Positions 18,407 to 28,545 of a DNA stretch of 64,000 nucleotides are shown here, one piece after another (positions within the stretch are counted from its first letter, which is position 1; each line of letters starts with the position of its first letter). The position numbers and the translations under genes are program-made. The stretch lies in contig NZ_JALDSX010000012.1 in NCBI RefSeq assembly GCF_022748595.1, positions 1-64,000 of the forward strand, read 5' to 3'. The notes below the pieces were generated by a model. That model was not told where the DNA came from. It saw only the letters and a program-made list of their open reading frames with translations, and did not search any database. The stretch is from Brevibacterium sp. ZH18. Its GTDB lineage: Bacteria > Actinomycetota > Actinomycetes > Actinomycetales > Brevibacteriaceae.

Positions 18407-19777
18407 ATGACGATGATTCAAATTCTTATGCTCGTGGTGCTGGTGGTGATGTTCATCGCCGCGACGAAGTGGCCGGTCAACATCGGAATCATGGGGCTTG
18501 TCGCCGCATTCGCCTTCGGCACCTTCGTATTCGGGATGGATGACAAGGAGATACTGGAGGAATTTCCCGCGAGCATCGTTCTCACGATCGTCGGCGTGAC
18601 GTTCTTCTTCAGCATCGCCCAGCGCAACGGCACCATCAAGATCCTCGTCGATCTTGCCATCCGCGCCGTGCGCGGTCGCATCAACGTCGTGCCGTGGATC
18701 TTCTTCGTCATCTCCTCACTGCTCACTGCACTGGGCACCTTCTCCCCGGCAGCAGTTGCGCTGCTGGCGCCGGCCGCCATGGGTTTCTGCGCGACGACCG
18801 GCTACAGCGGCGTCGTCATGGCCGCGATGGTCATCAACGGAGCACACGCCGGCGGTTTCTCTCCGATCTCCGTCTCCGGCAACATCGTCAGAGACATCGC
18901 TGAATCCAACGGATTCGAGATCGACTCCGGTGCGCTCTTCGTCGCCGCCTACGCCGTCAACCTCATCATCACGGTTCTCACCGTCGTCGTGATGAAGGCT
19001 CTCAAACGACTGCGGACAGTGCCGGAACCAGAAGATTTCAACACCGAGCCCACAGCGGGTTCCCCCTCGACGGGATCAGATACGACGGGATCGGATCCGG
19101 CAGGCGGGCGTTACATGACGAGCGGTGGTCAGCGGACGGCTGTTGCCGTTGCAGCACCCGCGCCGACAGCGACGTCGAGCATGACCGGCCAGGTGTGGCT
19201 GACCATCTCCCTCATCGTCGTCATGGTCATCGGCGCCGTCGGGTTTGCGCTGCCCATCGGATTTCTCGCGCTGGCCTGCGGGCTGGTGCTGGCGTTCACC
19301 TCATTGAAGAACTCGGAGAGTCTGGTCTCGGGAATCTCGTGGTCCACCGTCCTGCTGGTGACGGGCATGATCATCTACGTCAGTCTGCTCACTCATGCCG
19401 GAGTCATCGACTCATTGTCGACGATGGCGGTGGCCATCGGTGCACCTCTCCTCGTTGCCGTCGTCCTCTGCTATGTGATCGGCATCAGCTCGGCCTTCGC
19501 GTCCTCGACGGCGCTGCTCACCGCGCTGATCCCACTGTCGATCCCGCTGCTTGAGCAGAGCGATCTCAGTGCGACAGCGGTGATGGCCGCACTCGCCGTG
19601 TCCGCCACGATCGTCGATGTCTCCCCGTTCTCGACGGACGGTGCACTGATCATTGCGAACACACAGGGCAAAGAGGCAAAGACCATCTGGCGCGATCTCA
19701 TGATCTACGCGGGCTTCGTCGTGCTCAGCGCGCCGCTGCTGTCATGGGCTCTGCTGGTGCCAACCGGCATCATGTGA
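18407..19777 (+). CDS. MatC-type dicarboxylate carrier (SLC13-like / DASS-related permease)
   Basis: A 456-residue membrane protein with 11-12 hydrophobic segments and a soluble Ser/Thr/Gly-rich loop around residues 205-255. The start resembles the MatC N-terminal domain (ILMLVVLVVMFIAATKWPVNIGIMGLVAAF). GAHAGGFSPISVSGNIV (residues ~146-162) and a second related motif, VDVSPFSTDGALIIAN, are the paired re-entrant-loop motifs of this transporter group. MatC members carry malonate, succinate or other dicarboxylates. GGAGGA lies 7-8 bases before the ATG. It is in line with the PrpF-like gene and ends in a strong terminator. Confidence 0.8.
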   Translation: MTMIQILMLVVLVVMFIAATKWPVNIGIMGLVAAFAFGTFVFGMDDKEILEEFPASIVLTIVGVTFFFSIAQRNGTIKILVDLAIRAVRGRINVVPWIFFVISSLLTALGTFSPAAVALLAPAAMGFCATTGYSGVVMAAMVINGAHAGGFSPISVSGNIVRDIAESNGFEIDSGALFVAAYAVNLIITVLTVVVMKALKRLRTVPEPEDFNTEPTAGSPSTGSDTTGSDPAGGRYMTSGGQRTAVAVAAPAPTATSSMTGQVWLTISLIVVMVIGAVGFALPIGFLALACGLVLAFTSLKNSESLVSGISWSTVLLVTGMIIYVSLLTHAGVIDSLSTMAVAIGAPLLVAVVLCYVIGISSAFASSTALLTALIPLSIPLLEQSDLSATAVMAALAVSATIVDVSPFSTDGALIIANTQGKEAKTIWRDLMIYAGFVVLSAPLLSWALLVPTGIM

Positions 19778-19784
19778 CGATGTG

Positions 19785-19839
19785 AGCGCCCCCGGGCACT
19801 GCCGACGGAATCCAACCGGTTCGGCAGGCCCGGGGCGCT
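19785..19839 (+). terminator. Rho-independent terminator after the MatC-type gene
   Basis: A long stem pairs AGCGCCCC-C-GGGC-A-CTGCCGA (from 19785) with TCGGCAGGCCCGGGGCGCT (to 19839), with two single-base bulges. It is followed by TTTGTT. It starts about 8 bp past the stop codon. This is the clearest intrinsic terminator in the window. Confidence 0.85.
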
Positions 19840-19941
19840 TTGTTATGCGCGCGAAAACGACGCTTCTCCCTGTCCATGTCAGTGCCGAATCGTAGGGTGG
19901 GGTCTGACTACATAGGATGGGGGAGACCCAAGGAGGAACCC

Positions 19942-21075
19942 ATGAGATTCGTAGCCACTGGCGACTGGCAGCTGGGCATGACTGCGCACTACCTCAGTGC
20001 TGAGGCCCGACCCCGGTTCCATCGTGCCCGCCTCGACGCTGTTAAACGTATCGGTGAGATCGCTGCTGAACAGTCCTGCGAATTCGTCGTCGTCTGCGGT
20101 GACGTGTTCGAGTCGAACCAGCTCAATCGAGCGATCGTCTCCCGCACCTTCGAAGTCCTCAGCGCCTTTACCGTTCCCGTCGTTCTCCTGCCGGGAAACC
20201 ATGACCCCCTCGACGCCGCCTCGATCTACGACTCACCGGACTTCACCTCTCGCAAGCCCGACCATGTCCATGTCCTGCGAGACAGCAAACCGTTCGAGGT
20301 CATCCCCGGTGTTGAAATCGTCGGTGCCCCCTGGTTCTCGAAGCGTCCCCAGGCCGATCTGCTCGCCCAGGCAACCCATGACCTCGCCGAGGTTGTCCCC
20401 GGGAATGTGCGCATCATCGCCGGTCACGGTGCCGTGAGCTCTCTTGACCCCGATCGGGATTCGCTGGCGACCATCGATGACTCTTCCCTTCGGAGAGTGC
20501 TCGGCGAGAACCGAGCCCAATTCGTCGTCCTGGGCGATCGGCACGCGACTCACTCGGTGACTGATCGCATCTGGTATCCCGGTGCACCTGAGGTGACATC
20601 TCGACGCGAGGACGATCCAGGCAACATCCTCCTCGTCGACATCGATCCCGAGACTTCCGCCAGCTCCGTGGAGAAGGTGCACGTCGGGGCCTGGTCCTAC
20701 CTCGTCGTCGAAGAGGACGTGAACTCCGATGACGATGTCACCCACCTCGAGCAGCGCTTGGCCGACGTCCCTGACAAAGACTGCACGGCTGTCTGGCTGA
20801 TTCTGCGCGGAACACTGTCGACCGCGGCCAAGTCGAGACTCGATGAAGTCCTCGACCACGCCTCGGACCTCTTCGCTTTGGTCTCCTTATGGGAGCGGCA
20901 CACTGACGTCGCAGTCATCGCCGCCGATGACGACTTCGCCGGACTGGGACTGAGCGGATATCTGCAGGAATCGCTCGACGAACTCTCCGCACAGGCTGCC
21001 GGAGACGACGAAAGCGCGGTGGTCGCACAGGATGCCCTGGGACTGCTCTACCGGTTTGCAAGGAGCGGATCATGA
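19942..21075 (+). CDS. SbcD/Mre11-like metallophosphoesterase (DNA repair exonuclease)
   Basis: ATG 19942 follows AGGAGG, giving a 377-residue protein. It has the calcineurin-like phosphoesterase motifs in order: GDWQLG (residues 7-12), VVVCGDVFESN (~51-61), LLPGNHDPLD (~81-90), IIAGHGAVSS (~155-164) and VVLGDRHATHS (~195-205). Motif I is D-W-Q where Mre11/SbcD normally have D-x-H; this may be a clade feature rather than a defect. It overlaps the SbcC-like ATPase gene by 4 bp, so they likely form the two-protein nuclease complex. Such complexes process DNA ends and hairpins. Confidence 0.82.
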   Translation: MRFVATGDWQLGMTAHYLSAEARPRFHRARLDAVKRIGEIAAEQSCEFVVVCGDVFESNQLNRAIVSRTFEVLSAFTVPVVLLPGNHDPLDAASIYDSPDFTSRKPDHVHVLRDSKPFEVIPGVEIVGAPWFSKRPQADLLAQATHDLAEVVPGNVRIIAGHGAVSSLDPDRDSLATIDDSSLRRVLGENRAQFVVLGDRHATHSVTDRIWYPGAPEVTSRREDDPGNILLVDIDPETSASSVEKVHVGAWSYLVVEEDVNSDDDVTHLEQRLADVPDKDCTAVWLILRGTLSTAAKSRLDEVLDHASDLFALVSLWERHTDVAVIAADDDFAGLGLSGYLQESLDELSAQAAGDDESAVVAQDALGLLYRFARSGS

Positions 21076-23684
21076 AACTCCATTCCATCCACCTGCGGAA
21101 CTACCGAGGGATCACGGACGCGCGCGTCGAATTCGCGGACGGCGTGACTGTCGTCGAAGGGCCGAACGAGGTCGGGAAGTCCTCGATCCACCAAGCAATC
21201 ACCCACCTGCGTGAGGACAAATCGAGTTCGCGCAAGGGAAGCATCAAAGAAATACAGCCGGTCGGAGCCGATGTAGGTCCTGAAGTCGAGCTGCATCTGA
21301 CGACTGGCGACTATGAGCTCAAATATCGGAAACGGTGGCTCAAACAGCAGGAGACGCAGCTCAATGTTCTGAGGCCTGTCCCCGAGCAGCTGAGCAGTGA
21401 CGACGCCCACGACAGATTCTTGACGATCCTCGAAGAGACCGTTGACGTCGACCTCCTCGTCGCACTCGATGTGGCGCAGGGAGAGAGCCTGGCACAGGCG
21501 CCTCTGGCGCAGATCAAAGCACTGCACAGTGCTTTGGGGGAATCCGGGGCCGAAGTCGCCGACCACGATGACTTCCTCGTCCGGGTCGAGGCCGAATACC
21601 TCAAGTACTTCACCGCCAAGGGGCGGGAGACAGGGGAGTATAAGGACCTCATTGCTCAGGTGCCTGTTGTCGAAGCCGCCTACGAGGACCTGCTCGATCG
21701 CAGTCGCGGAATGGACGATCTCGTCGACAACCATGCGCGAGCCGCGGCGCGATTGGAGACCGTGCGCACCCAGTTGGCGCGGGCTGTCGCCGACAAGGAC
21801 GAAGCAGAGAAGGCCTCGGCAGCGATCGCCGAACTCAAGACCGTCCTCGACCAGATCGTCGATCGCGCGAAGTCCGCCGCGCGCGATGAACAGATCGCCC
21901 AGGAGTCCCGGGATCGTCGTACGGCACTCATCGACGAAGTGACCGCAGCGGAAGCAGCCGTGGGAACTGGTTCGAAAGAACTGTCCGAGCTGGAAACGTC
22001 CCAGAAGGAGAAAGACACAGAATTCGAGACTCTGCAGAGGGCCCTCGGCGAGAAGCAGGAGGTGCTCAATGAATCGCGCACTTCGGCGAAGGAACTGACT
22101 CGCGAACTCACCCGGGCCCGCGCCACAGCAGAACTGACCGAGCTGCGACAGCGCCTGGAAACTGTGAGAGAGCACGACGAGCGGCGAACACGGGCACAGG
22201 CGACGATCTCATCGATAGCGGTCACAGGTCGAGACGTCGAGACGCTGAACTCGTTGGCGACGGACCTGCGCATCGCTGAAAATGCGAAGACGTCCGCGGC
22301 GGCGAAGGTCGTCGCCACTCAAGTGGGGGACCGGCCGGTAACGATCGATGGCGCGGTCATCGGGGAAGCGGCCACTGAAGACGTCGCTGTCGTCAAAGAC
22401 GTGCACATCACCATCGACGGAATCGCTGACATCATCGTCCGGCCAGGTGTCTCCCCGGGAGAGCTGGACAAGGCGATCACCTCGGCGAAGAGTGCCTTCG
22501 ACGCCGAGTGCGAGAAGCTCGGGGTGGACTCGGTCGAGCAGGCACGGGAGCGGGCTCACCGGCGGGCCGACGCAGAGGCAGTCTTGGCTGAAGCATCATC
22601 GACTCTCACCGCACTGCTCGGCAATGATGAGCGTCAGGACCTCGAAGCGAAGCTGGCACGAGCCCAGGATCTGGCGGGGGCAACGGTCGAAGATGGTGCG
22701 AATGCCTTTGCCTCCCGCACTATCAAAGAGCTGGAAGCGGCACTCGACGAGGCTGAGAAAGCCGCTGAGACAGCGCAGCACGACGTGGATGAAGCCCGAT
22801 CAAGACTTGACCGACTCCGCACCTCACGCGACGAAGCCCGAGTCGCCACCGTCCGTGCCCAGACCACGTTGCAGGAGGCCGCTGCACAGCACATTCGTCT
22901 CAAGGAATCGCTTGCGCAGGCCCGTGCTGCAGCAGCAGATGAGGATCTCGAGAAGGCTGCGACAGCCGCCGCATCCGATTCCGAATCCATCGCTGTGAAG
23001 ATGGCCGAAGCCAAAGCGAACTATGAGGCTGCTGATCCGGAGACCCTGGAGATGCAGCTGCAGAACGCTCGCCAGCTGGTCATCAGCAAGGAGGCGCAAC
23101 GGGAGACCGACCGGCAGAAGGTCGACCAGCTGTCGGCCCTCATCGACGACCGCGCGAGCGAAGGCATCTACGAGAAGCTCGCTGCCGCTGAAGAGACGAT
23201 GGACTCGGCCCGTCAGAGGTTGGCGCGTCTGAGACGCCAGGCTCAGGCGATCGACCTGCTCAGGTCCACGGTTCTTGCGCACAAAGAAGAAGCGCAGCGG
23301 AAGTATGTGGCTCCGTTTAAGGAGCAGATCGAGCGTCTGGGACGCTTGGTCTTCGGGCAGGGACTCTCCGTCGAAGTGTCGGAGAACCTCGAAATAGTCT
23401 CGCGGACCGTCAACGAGCGGACCGTTCCCTTCGAGTCACTGTCCGGTGGCACGAAGGAACAACTGGCACTCATCGGCCGCCTCGCCGTCGCCACGCTCGT
23501 CGACGGAGATTCGGGAGCACCGGTCATTCTCGACGATGCCTTCGGCTTCGCTGACGCCGAGCGTCTCAACGCCCTCAACGTCATCCTCGGCAACGTCGGT
23601 CAGAGTGCACAGGTTATCCTGCTCACCTGCCAGCCGGACCGGTTCGGGAGCATCGGCGGAGCGACGACAGTCAGTCTCAGCTGA
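21072..23684 (+). CDS. SbcC/Rad50-like ATPase with long coiled coils (AAA_23 family)
   Basis: An 870-residue protein. The N-terminal half-ATPase has Walker A GPNEVGKSS (residues ~30-38); the C-terminal half has the ABC signature LSGGTKEQLAL (~790) and Walker B PVILDDAFGFAD (~817). Between them, residues ~190-405 and ~485-755 are long charged heptad-rich coiled coils. The centre, residues ~410-480, is not a CxxC zinc hook; it is a Val/Ile/Thr/Asp-rich, probably beta-folded insert (DRPVTIDGAVIG, DVHITIDGIADIIV). The protein has only two Cys in total. Its start overlaps the SbcD-like stop (ATGA). It is about 200 residues shorter than E. coli SbcC. Confidence 0.82.
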   Translation: MKLHSIHLRNYRGITDARVEFADGVTVVEGPNEVGKSSIHQAITHLREDKSSSRKGSIKEIQPVGADVGPEVELHLTTGDYELKYRKRWLKQQETQLNVLRPVPEQLSSDDAHDRFLTILEETVDVDLLVALDVAQGESLAQAPLAQIKALHSALGESGAEVADHDDFLVRVEAEYLKYFTAKGRETGEYKDLIAQVPVVEAAYEDLLDRSRGMDDLVDNHARAAARLETVRTQLARAVADKDEAEKASAAIAELKTVLDQIVDRAKSAARDEQIAQESRDRRTALIDEVTAAEAAVGTGSKELSELETSQKEKDTEFETLQRALGEKQEVLNESRTSAKELTRELTRARATAELTELRQRLETVREHDERRTRAQATISSIAVTGRDVETLNSLATDLRIAENAKTSAAAKVVATQVGDRPVTIDGAVIGEAATEDVAVVKDVHITIDGIADIIVRPGVSPGELDKAITSAKSAFDAECEKLGVDSVEQARERAHRRADAEAVLAEASSTLTALLGNDERQDLEAKLARAQDLAGATVEDGANAFASRTIKELEAALDEAEKAAETAQHDVDEARSRLDRLRTSRDEARVATVRAQTTLQEAAAQHIRLKESLAQARAAAADEDLEKAATAAASDSESIAVKMAEAKANYEAADPETLEMQLQNARQLVISKEAQRETDRQKVDQLSALIDDRASEGIYEKLAAAEETMDSARQRLARLRRQAQAIDLLRSTVLAHKEEAQRKYVAPFKEQIERLGRLVFGQGLSVEVSENLEIVSRTVNERTVPFESLSGGTKEQLALIGRLAVATLVDGDSGAPVILDDAFGFADAERLNALNVILGNVGQSAQVILLTCQPDRFGSIGGATTVSLS

Positions 23685-25377
23685 GTGCCGCAGCCCGGGC
23701 TGCTTGCGCAGCGTCGACCGCGTCTTCACGCAGCGTTCGGCGCAGGATCTTGCCCGAACTCGTCTTCGGCAGCTCGCCGATGAACGTCACTTGGTGCGGC
23801 GCCTTGAAAGAGGCGAGACGTTCGCGGCAGTAAGCGATGATATCGGCGCCGCTGACGGCATCGGTATCGGCGCTGGGTGCCAGCGTGACGAACGCGGCGA
23901 CGTCCTCACCACGGTACTCATCGGGAATGCCGACGACCGCGGCCTCCTGAATCGCCGGGTGAGTGTAGAGGACATCCTCAACCTCACGCGGCCACACTTT
24001 GAAGCCGGAAGCGTTGATCATGTCCTTCATCCGGTCAACGACGAAGAGCCACCCTTCGGCGTCCATGAAACCCACGTCGCCGGTGCGCAGCTCCCCACCG
24101 GGAATCTGCTCGGCAGTGGCCTGTGGATCGTTGAGGTACTCGGAGATCACCTGCGGACCAGAGATCGCGATCTCGCCGACCTCGTTCGGCCCGAGCGCCT
24201 GACCTGAGCCGTCGAGGATCCGGATCATCGTGTCCGCCTGGGGGAGTCCGCAGGCGAGGTTGCCGCTGCTCTCATCCACCGGAGCGCGAAGGTCCGTCGG
24301 GACTGTAGCGGCCTGAGCGCAGGTCTCGGTAAGGCCGTACCCCTGAGCAAGGTAGAGGCCGGTCCTCTCCTCGAACTTGTTGACCAGTCCCTCCGGAAGC
24401 GGGGCGCCGCCGGACTTGATGCGCGTGAACGAAGCGAAATGATCCCTCGTGAAATCAGGATGAGCCATCATCGCCGTGTACACGGTGGCCGGTCCGACCA
24501 TATAGGTCGGCCGCTCACGCCGGCACAGCTCGAGCATCGGACCCGGTGCGAAACGATAGTTCAGGACCAGACGCGCTCCACCGGCAACAGCCGCGATGAA
24601 CTGGCTGACGAAGCCGGTGATGTGGAACAAAGGCGCCAGTGTCGCGAAACCGTCCCCCGGAGTGAACGAAGCTGAGCGCACAGTCTGGCGGGCGTTGTTC
24701 GAGACGTTCCCATGCGATGCCAAAGCACCCTTGGACTTGCCAGAGGTGCCTGACGTGAACACTACGAGCGCATCGTCATCCGGCGAGGGAGCAAAGGGGA
24801 CGAAATCGGTGTCGAGGTACCGCTCGACGATCTCATGGAAGACCACGTTGTCAGGTGTTGCAGGCAGTTTCGCGAACCCGGAGAAGATGGCCTCCGGACC
24901 GTCCACCTGATAGCTGAGGTCATCGCTGAGGACGACGACGGGAACCGACTGTGCAAATGGTGCGACTCGATCGAGGTAAGCGGCCTTCGATACGACGAGG
25001 CCTTTCACCTCAGCAGTCGAGAAGATGTGCTCAAGCTCTCCGCGGTACATCGGGTTGAGTGGGACAACAGTGCCGCCCGCCTTCCAGATGCCGAAGGTGG
25101 CGATGGCGAATTCCGGGGTGTTCTGATCGTAGATGCCGACCCTGTCGCCGCGAGTGATGCCCTGATCGGCGAGGTAGGCGGCGAACGCGGTGGACCAGCG
25201 GTCGAACTGCGACCACGTGAGCGAGAATCCGTAGTAGCTGAGTGCCTCACGCTCACCATGCTCGTCAACAGTGGCGGCCAGATCGGCAAGCGTCGTCGAC
25301 GCCTCCAATCGGTAGGGCTGCGGAGCATTCTCGCCCAGTGTCGCCAACCATGGTCGCGTCTCGCACCAATCGCTCAT
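23677..25377 (-). CDS. AMP-binding acyl-CoA ligase (paralog 1)
   Basis: Start ATG 25377 (MSDWCETRPWL) is chosen because it aligns with the start of the neighbouring paralog. The ~566-residue protein has the adenylate-forming P-loop VFTSGTSGKSKGALASH (residues ~208-224), YGLTETCAQAATVP (~335-348), the hinge GELRTGDVGFMDAEGWLFVVDRMKDMI, and the catalytic Lys region LPKTSSGKILRRTLRED near the end. It activates a carboxylic acid as acyl-CoA; chain length cannot be predicted. The gene overlaps the end of the SbcC-like gene by 8 bp tail to tail. It is closely similar throughout to the ligase at 25557-27290. Confidence 0.88.
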   Translation of the reverse strand: MSDWCETRPWLATLGENAPQPYRLEASTTLADLAATVDEHGEREALSYYGFSLTWSQFDRWSTAFAAYLADQGITRGDRVGIYDQNTPEFAIATFGIWKAGGTVVPLNPMYRGELEHIFSTAEVKGLVVSKAAYLDRVAPFAQSVPVVVLSDDLSYQVDGPEAIFSGFAKLPATPDNVVFHEIVERYLDTDFVPFAPSPDDDALVVFTSGTSGKSKGALASHGNVSNNARQTVRSASFTPGDGFATLAPLFHITGFVSQFIAAVAGGARLVLNYRFAPGPMLELCRRERPTYMVGPATVYTAMMAHPDFTRDHFASFTRIKSGGAPLPEGLVNKFEERTGLYLAQGYGLTETCAQAATVPTDLRAPVDESSGNLACGLPQADTMIRILDGSGQALGPNEVGEIAISGPQVISEYLNDPQATAEQIPGGELRTGDVGFMDAEGWLFVVDRMKDMINASGFKVWPREVEDVLYTHPAIQEAAVVGIPDEYRGEDVAAFVTLAPSADTDAVSGADIIAYCRERLASFKAPHQVTFIGELPKTSSGKILRRTLREDAVDAAQAARAAALS

Positions 25378-25527
25378 ACCCGAAACTACCCTCTTCACAT
25401 TTCCCTTGGTCGGCGAACGTCACCGGCTTCACAGAAGTACGCTACTGCGACCGCTCGCCAAGAGCAATCGAACGATCGAACAGTGGCGTATTCGTGACCC
25501 GGTGACGTTCGGAGTCGCTTGCACACA

Positions 25528-25550
25528 GAGCCTCATACGTTCAGAGGCTC
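25528..25550 (-). terminator. Hairpin downstream of the ligase-ACAD-SDR-kinase operon
   Basis: GAGCCTC (25528-25534) pairs with GAGGCTC (25544-25550) across a 9-base loop, starting 7 bp past the stop of the second acyl-CoA ligase on the minus strand. There is no T-run. It may end the operon or separate it from paralog 1. Confidence 0.45.
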
Positions 25551-25556
25551 AAACTC

Positions 25557-27290
25557 TCAGTTCGTGCCGGCGGCCTCCTGCGCGGCCTTCGCCGCGGCGA
25601 CAGCATCGGCACGAATCGTACGGCGCAGGACCTTGCCTGAACTCGTCTTCGGCAGTTCGTCGATGATCGTCACCTGACGCGGAGCCTTGTACGAGGCCAG
25701 CTTCTCCCGACAGAAGGCGACGATCTCCGCCCCACTGACTGTGTCCGCTTCAGGTCCCGACTGCAGGGTGACGAACGCAGCGACGCTCTCGCCTCGGTAC
25801 TCGTCGGGGATGCCGACGACGGCTGCTTCCTGGATGGCCGGGTGTGTGTAGAGGACATCCTCGACTTCGCGGGGCCACACTTTGAAGCCGGACGCGTTGA
25901 TCATGTCCTTCTTCCGATCGACGATGAACAGCCATCCGTCGTCGTTCATATAGCCGACGTCACCGGTGCGCAGCTCGCCGCCGGGGATCTGCTCCGACGT
26001 GGCCTTGGCATTGTTGATGTATTCGGAGACGACTTCCGGTCCCGAGATCGCGACTTCACCGATCTCATTGGGTCCCAGCGGTTCCCCGGAGTCGTCGAGG
26101 ATGCGGATCATGGTGTCGGGTTGAGGCAGACCGCAGGAGAGATTCCCGCTGTCGGGGTCGACCGGAGCCCTCATCCCCGGCGGTACGGTGGCGGCCTGAG
26201 CGCAGGTCTCGGTCAGCCCGTAGCCCTGTCCGATGTAGACGCCGGTCTTCTCCTCGAACTTGTTGACCAGTCCCTCGGGAAGCGGTGCTCCACCCGACAT
26301 CATGCGCTTGAACGGTGCGAAGTGCGCTGGTGTGACGGCAGGATGAGCGAGCATCGCGGTGTAGACCGTTGCCGGCCCTGCCATGTACGTCGGCTGCTCC
26401 TTGAGGATGAGGTCGAGGAACGCGGTGGGTTCGAAGCGGTAGTTCAGGATCAGACGGGCACCGCCGGCGACACCCGCGACGAACTGACAGATGAACCCGG
26501 TGATGTGGAAGATCGGTGCCAGGGTGAGGAATCCGTCGCCGGCTTCGAAGGTCGGGGTCCGCAGGCAGTAGCGGGAATTGCTCGACACGGAGGCATGGGT
26601 ACCGGAAGCACCTTTCGCCTTGCCCGACGTGCCCGAGGTGTAGACGACGATCGCCTCATCCTCAGAGGTGGGAGTCACCGGGGTGAAGTCCGCATCGAGG
26701 TGAGAGTCGACGACAGCCTGGAAGTCAGGTCGGTCGGGAACCTCCCCGGTCCCCGGATTCTTCCCGGGGGTGCCGGGCAGAGCGTCGAACATCGCGAAGA
26801 TCGAGTCCGGGCCCTCGGTCTGGAAGGCGCGGTCGTCGCTGAGCACAACAACCGGGACGTCCTTCGCGTACGGAGCCACCCGGTCGAGGAACGCCGCCTT
26901 CGAGACCATCAGTGCCTTCACCTCGGCGTCGGCGAAGATGTGCTCGAGCTCCCCGCGATACATGGGATTGAGCGGAACGACGGTGCCGCCTGCTTTCCAG
27001 ATTCCGTAAGTCGCAATCATGAAGGCCGGGGTGTTCTGGTCGTAGATGCCCACCCGGTCGCCGGAGGTGATGCCCTGCTCGGACAGGTACGCGGCGAAGG
27101 CCGTGGAGTACCGGTCGAAGTCCGACCAGGTCAGCGTGAACCCGTAGTAGTTGAGTGCCTCTGCCTCGCCGCGTGCGGAGACGGTCGCCGCCAGGTCCTC
27201 AAGCGTCGTGGACTTCTCCAAAGTGAGGGGCTCGGTGATCAGGTCGCCCCACGTGTTCAGCCAGGGGCGTGTGTCGAACCAAGTGCTCAT
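25557..27290 (-). CDS. AMP-binding acyl-CoA ligase (paralog 2)
   Basis: A 577-residue adenylate-forming enzyme. Its start (MSTWFDTRPWLNTWGD), P-loop VVYTSGTSGKAKGASGTH (residues ~215-232), YGLTETCAQAATVPPG, hinge GELRTGDVGYMNDDGWLFIVDRKKDMI and LPKTSSGKVLRRTIRAD all match paralog 1. The main difference is an inserted Gly/Pro-rich stretch near residue 165 (PGTPGKNPGTGEVPDR). It probably activates the same class of carboxylic acid. It lies about 50 bp downstream of the acyl-CoA dehydrogenase gene and is likely part of that operon. Confidence 0.88.
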   Translation of the reverse strand: MSTWFDTRPWLNTWGDLITEPLTLEKSTTLEDLAATVSARGEAEALNYYGFTLTWSDFDRYSTAFAAYLSEQGITSGDRVGIYDQNTPAFMIATYGIWKAGGTVVPLNPMYRGELEHIFADAEVKALMVSKAAFLDRVAPYAKDVPVVVLSDDRAFQTEGPDSIFAMFDALPGTPGKNPGTGEVPDRPDFQAVVDSHLDADFTPVTPTSEDEAIVVYTSGTSGKAKGASGTHASVSSNSRYCLRTPTFEAGDGFLTLAPIFHITGFICQFVAGVAGGARLILNYRFEPTAFLDLILKEQPTYMAGPATVYTAMLAHPAVTPAHFAPFKRMMSGGAPLPEGLVNKFEEKTGVYIGQGYGLTETCAQAATVPPGMRAPVDPDSGNLSCGLPQPDTMIRILDDSGEPLGPNEIGEVAISGPEVVSEYINNAKATSEQIPGGELRTGDVGYMNDDGWLFIVDRKKDMINASGFKVWPREVEDVLYTHPAIQEAAVVGIPDEYRGESVAAFVTLQSGPEADTVSGAEIVAFCREKLASYKAPRQVTIIDELPKTSSGKVLRRTIRADAVAAAKAAQEAAGTN

Positions 27291-27339
27291 TGCTTCGCTT
27301 CCTTCATCGTTGAATGGGTGTCGAACAGGGTGTGCTGGT

Positions 27340-28528
<1,189 letters not shown>

Positions 28529-28545
<17 letters not shown>

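Noticed and set aside
17076-18407. Minus-strand open frame (~443 codons) opposite the PrpF gene
   Set aside because: Lacks motifs and a ribosome site and is antisense to a clear PrpF protein.
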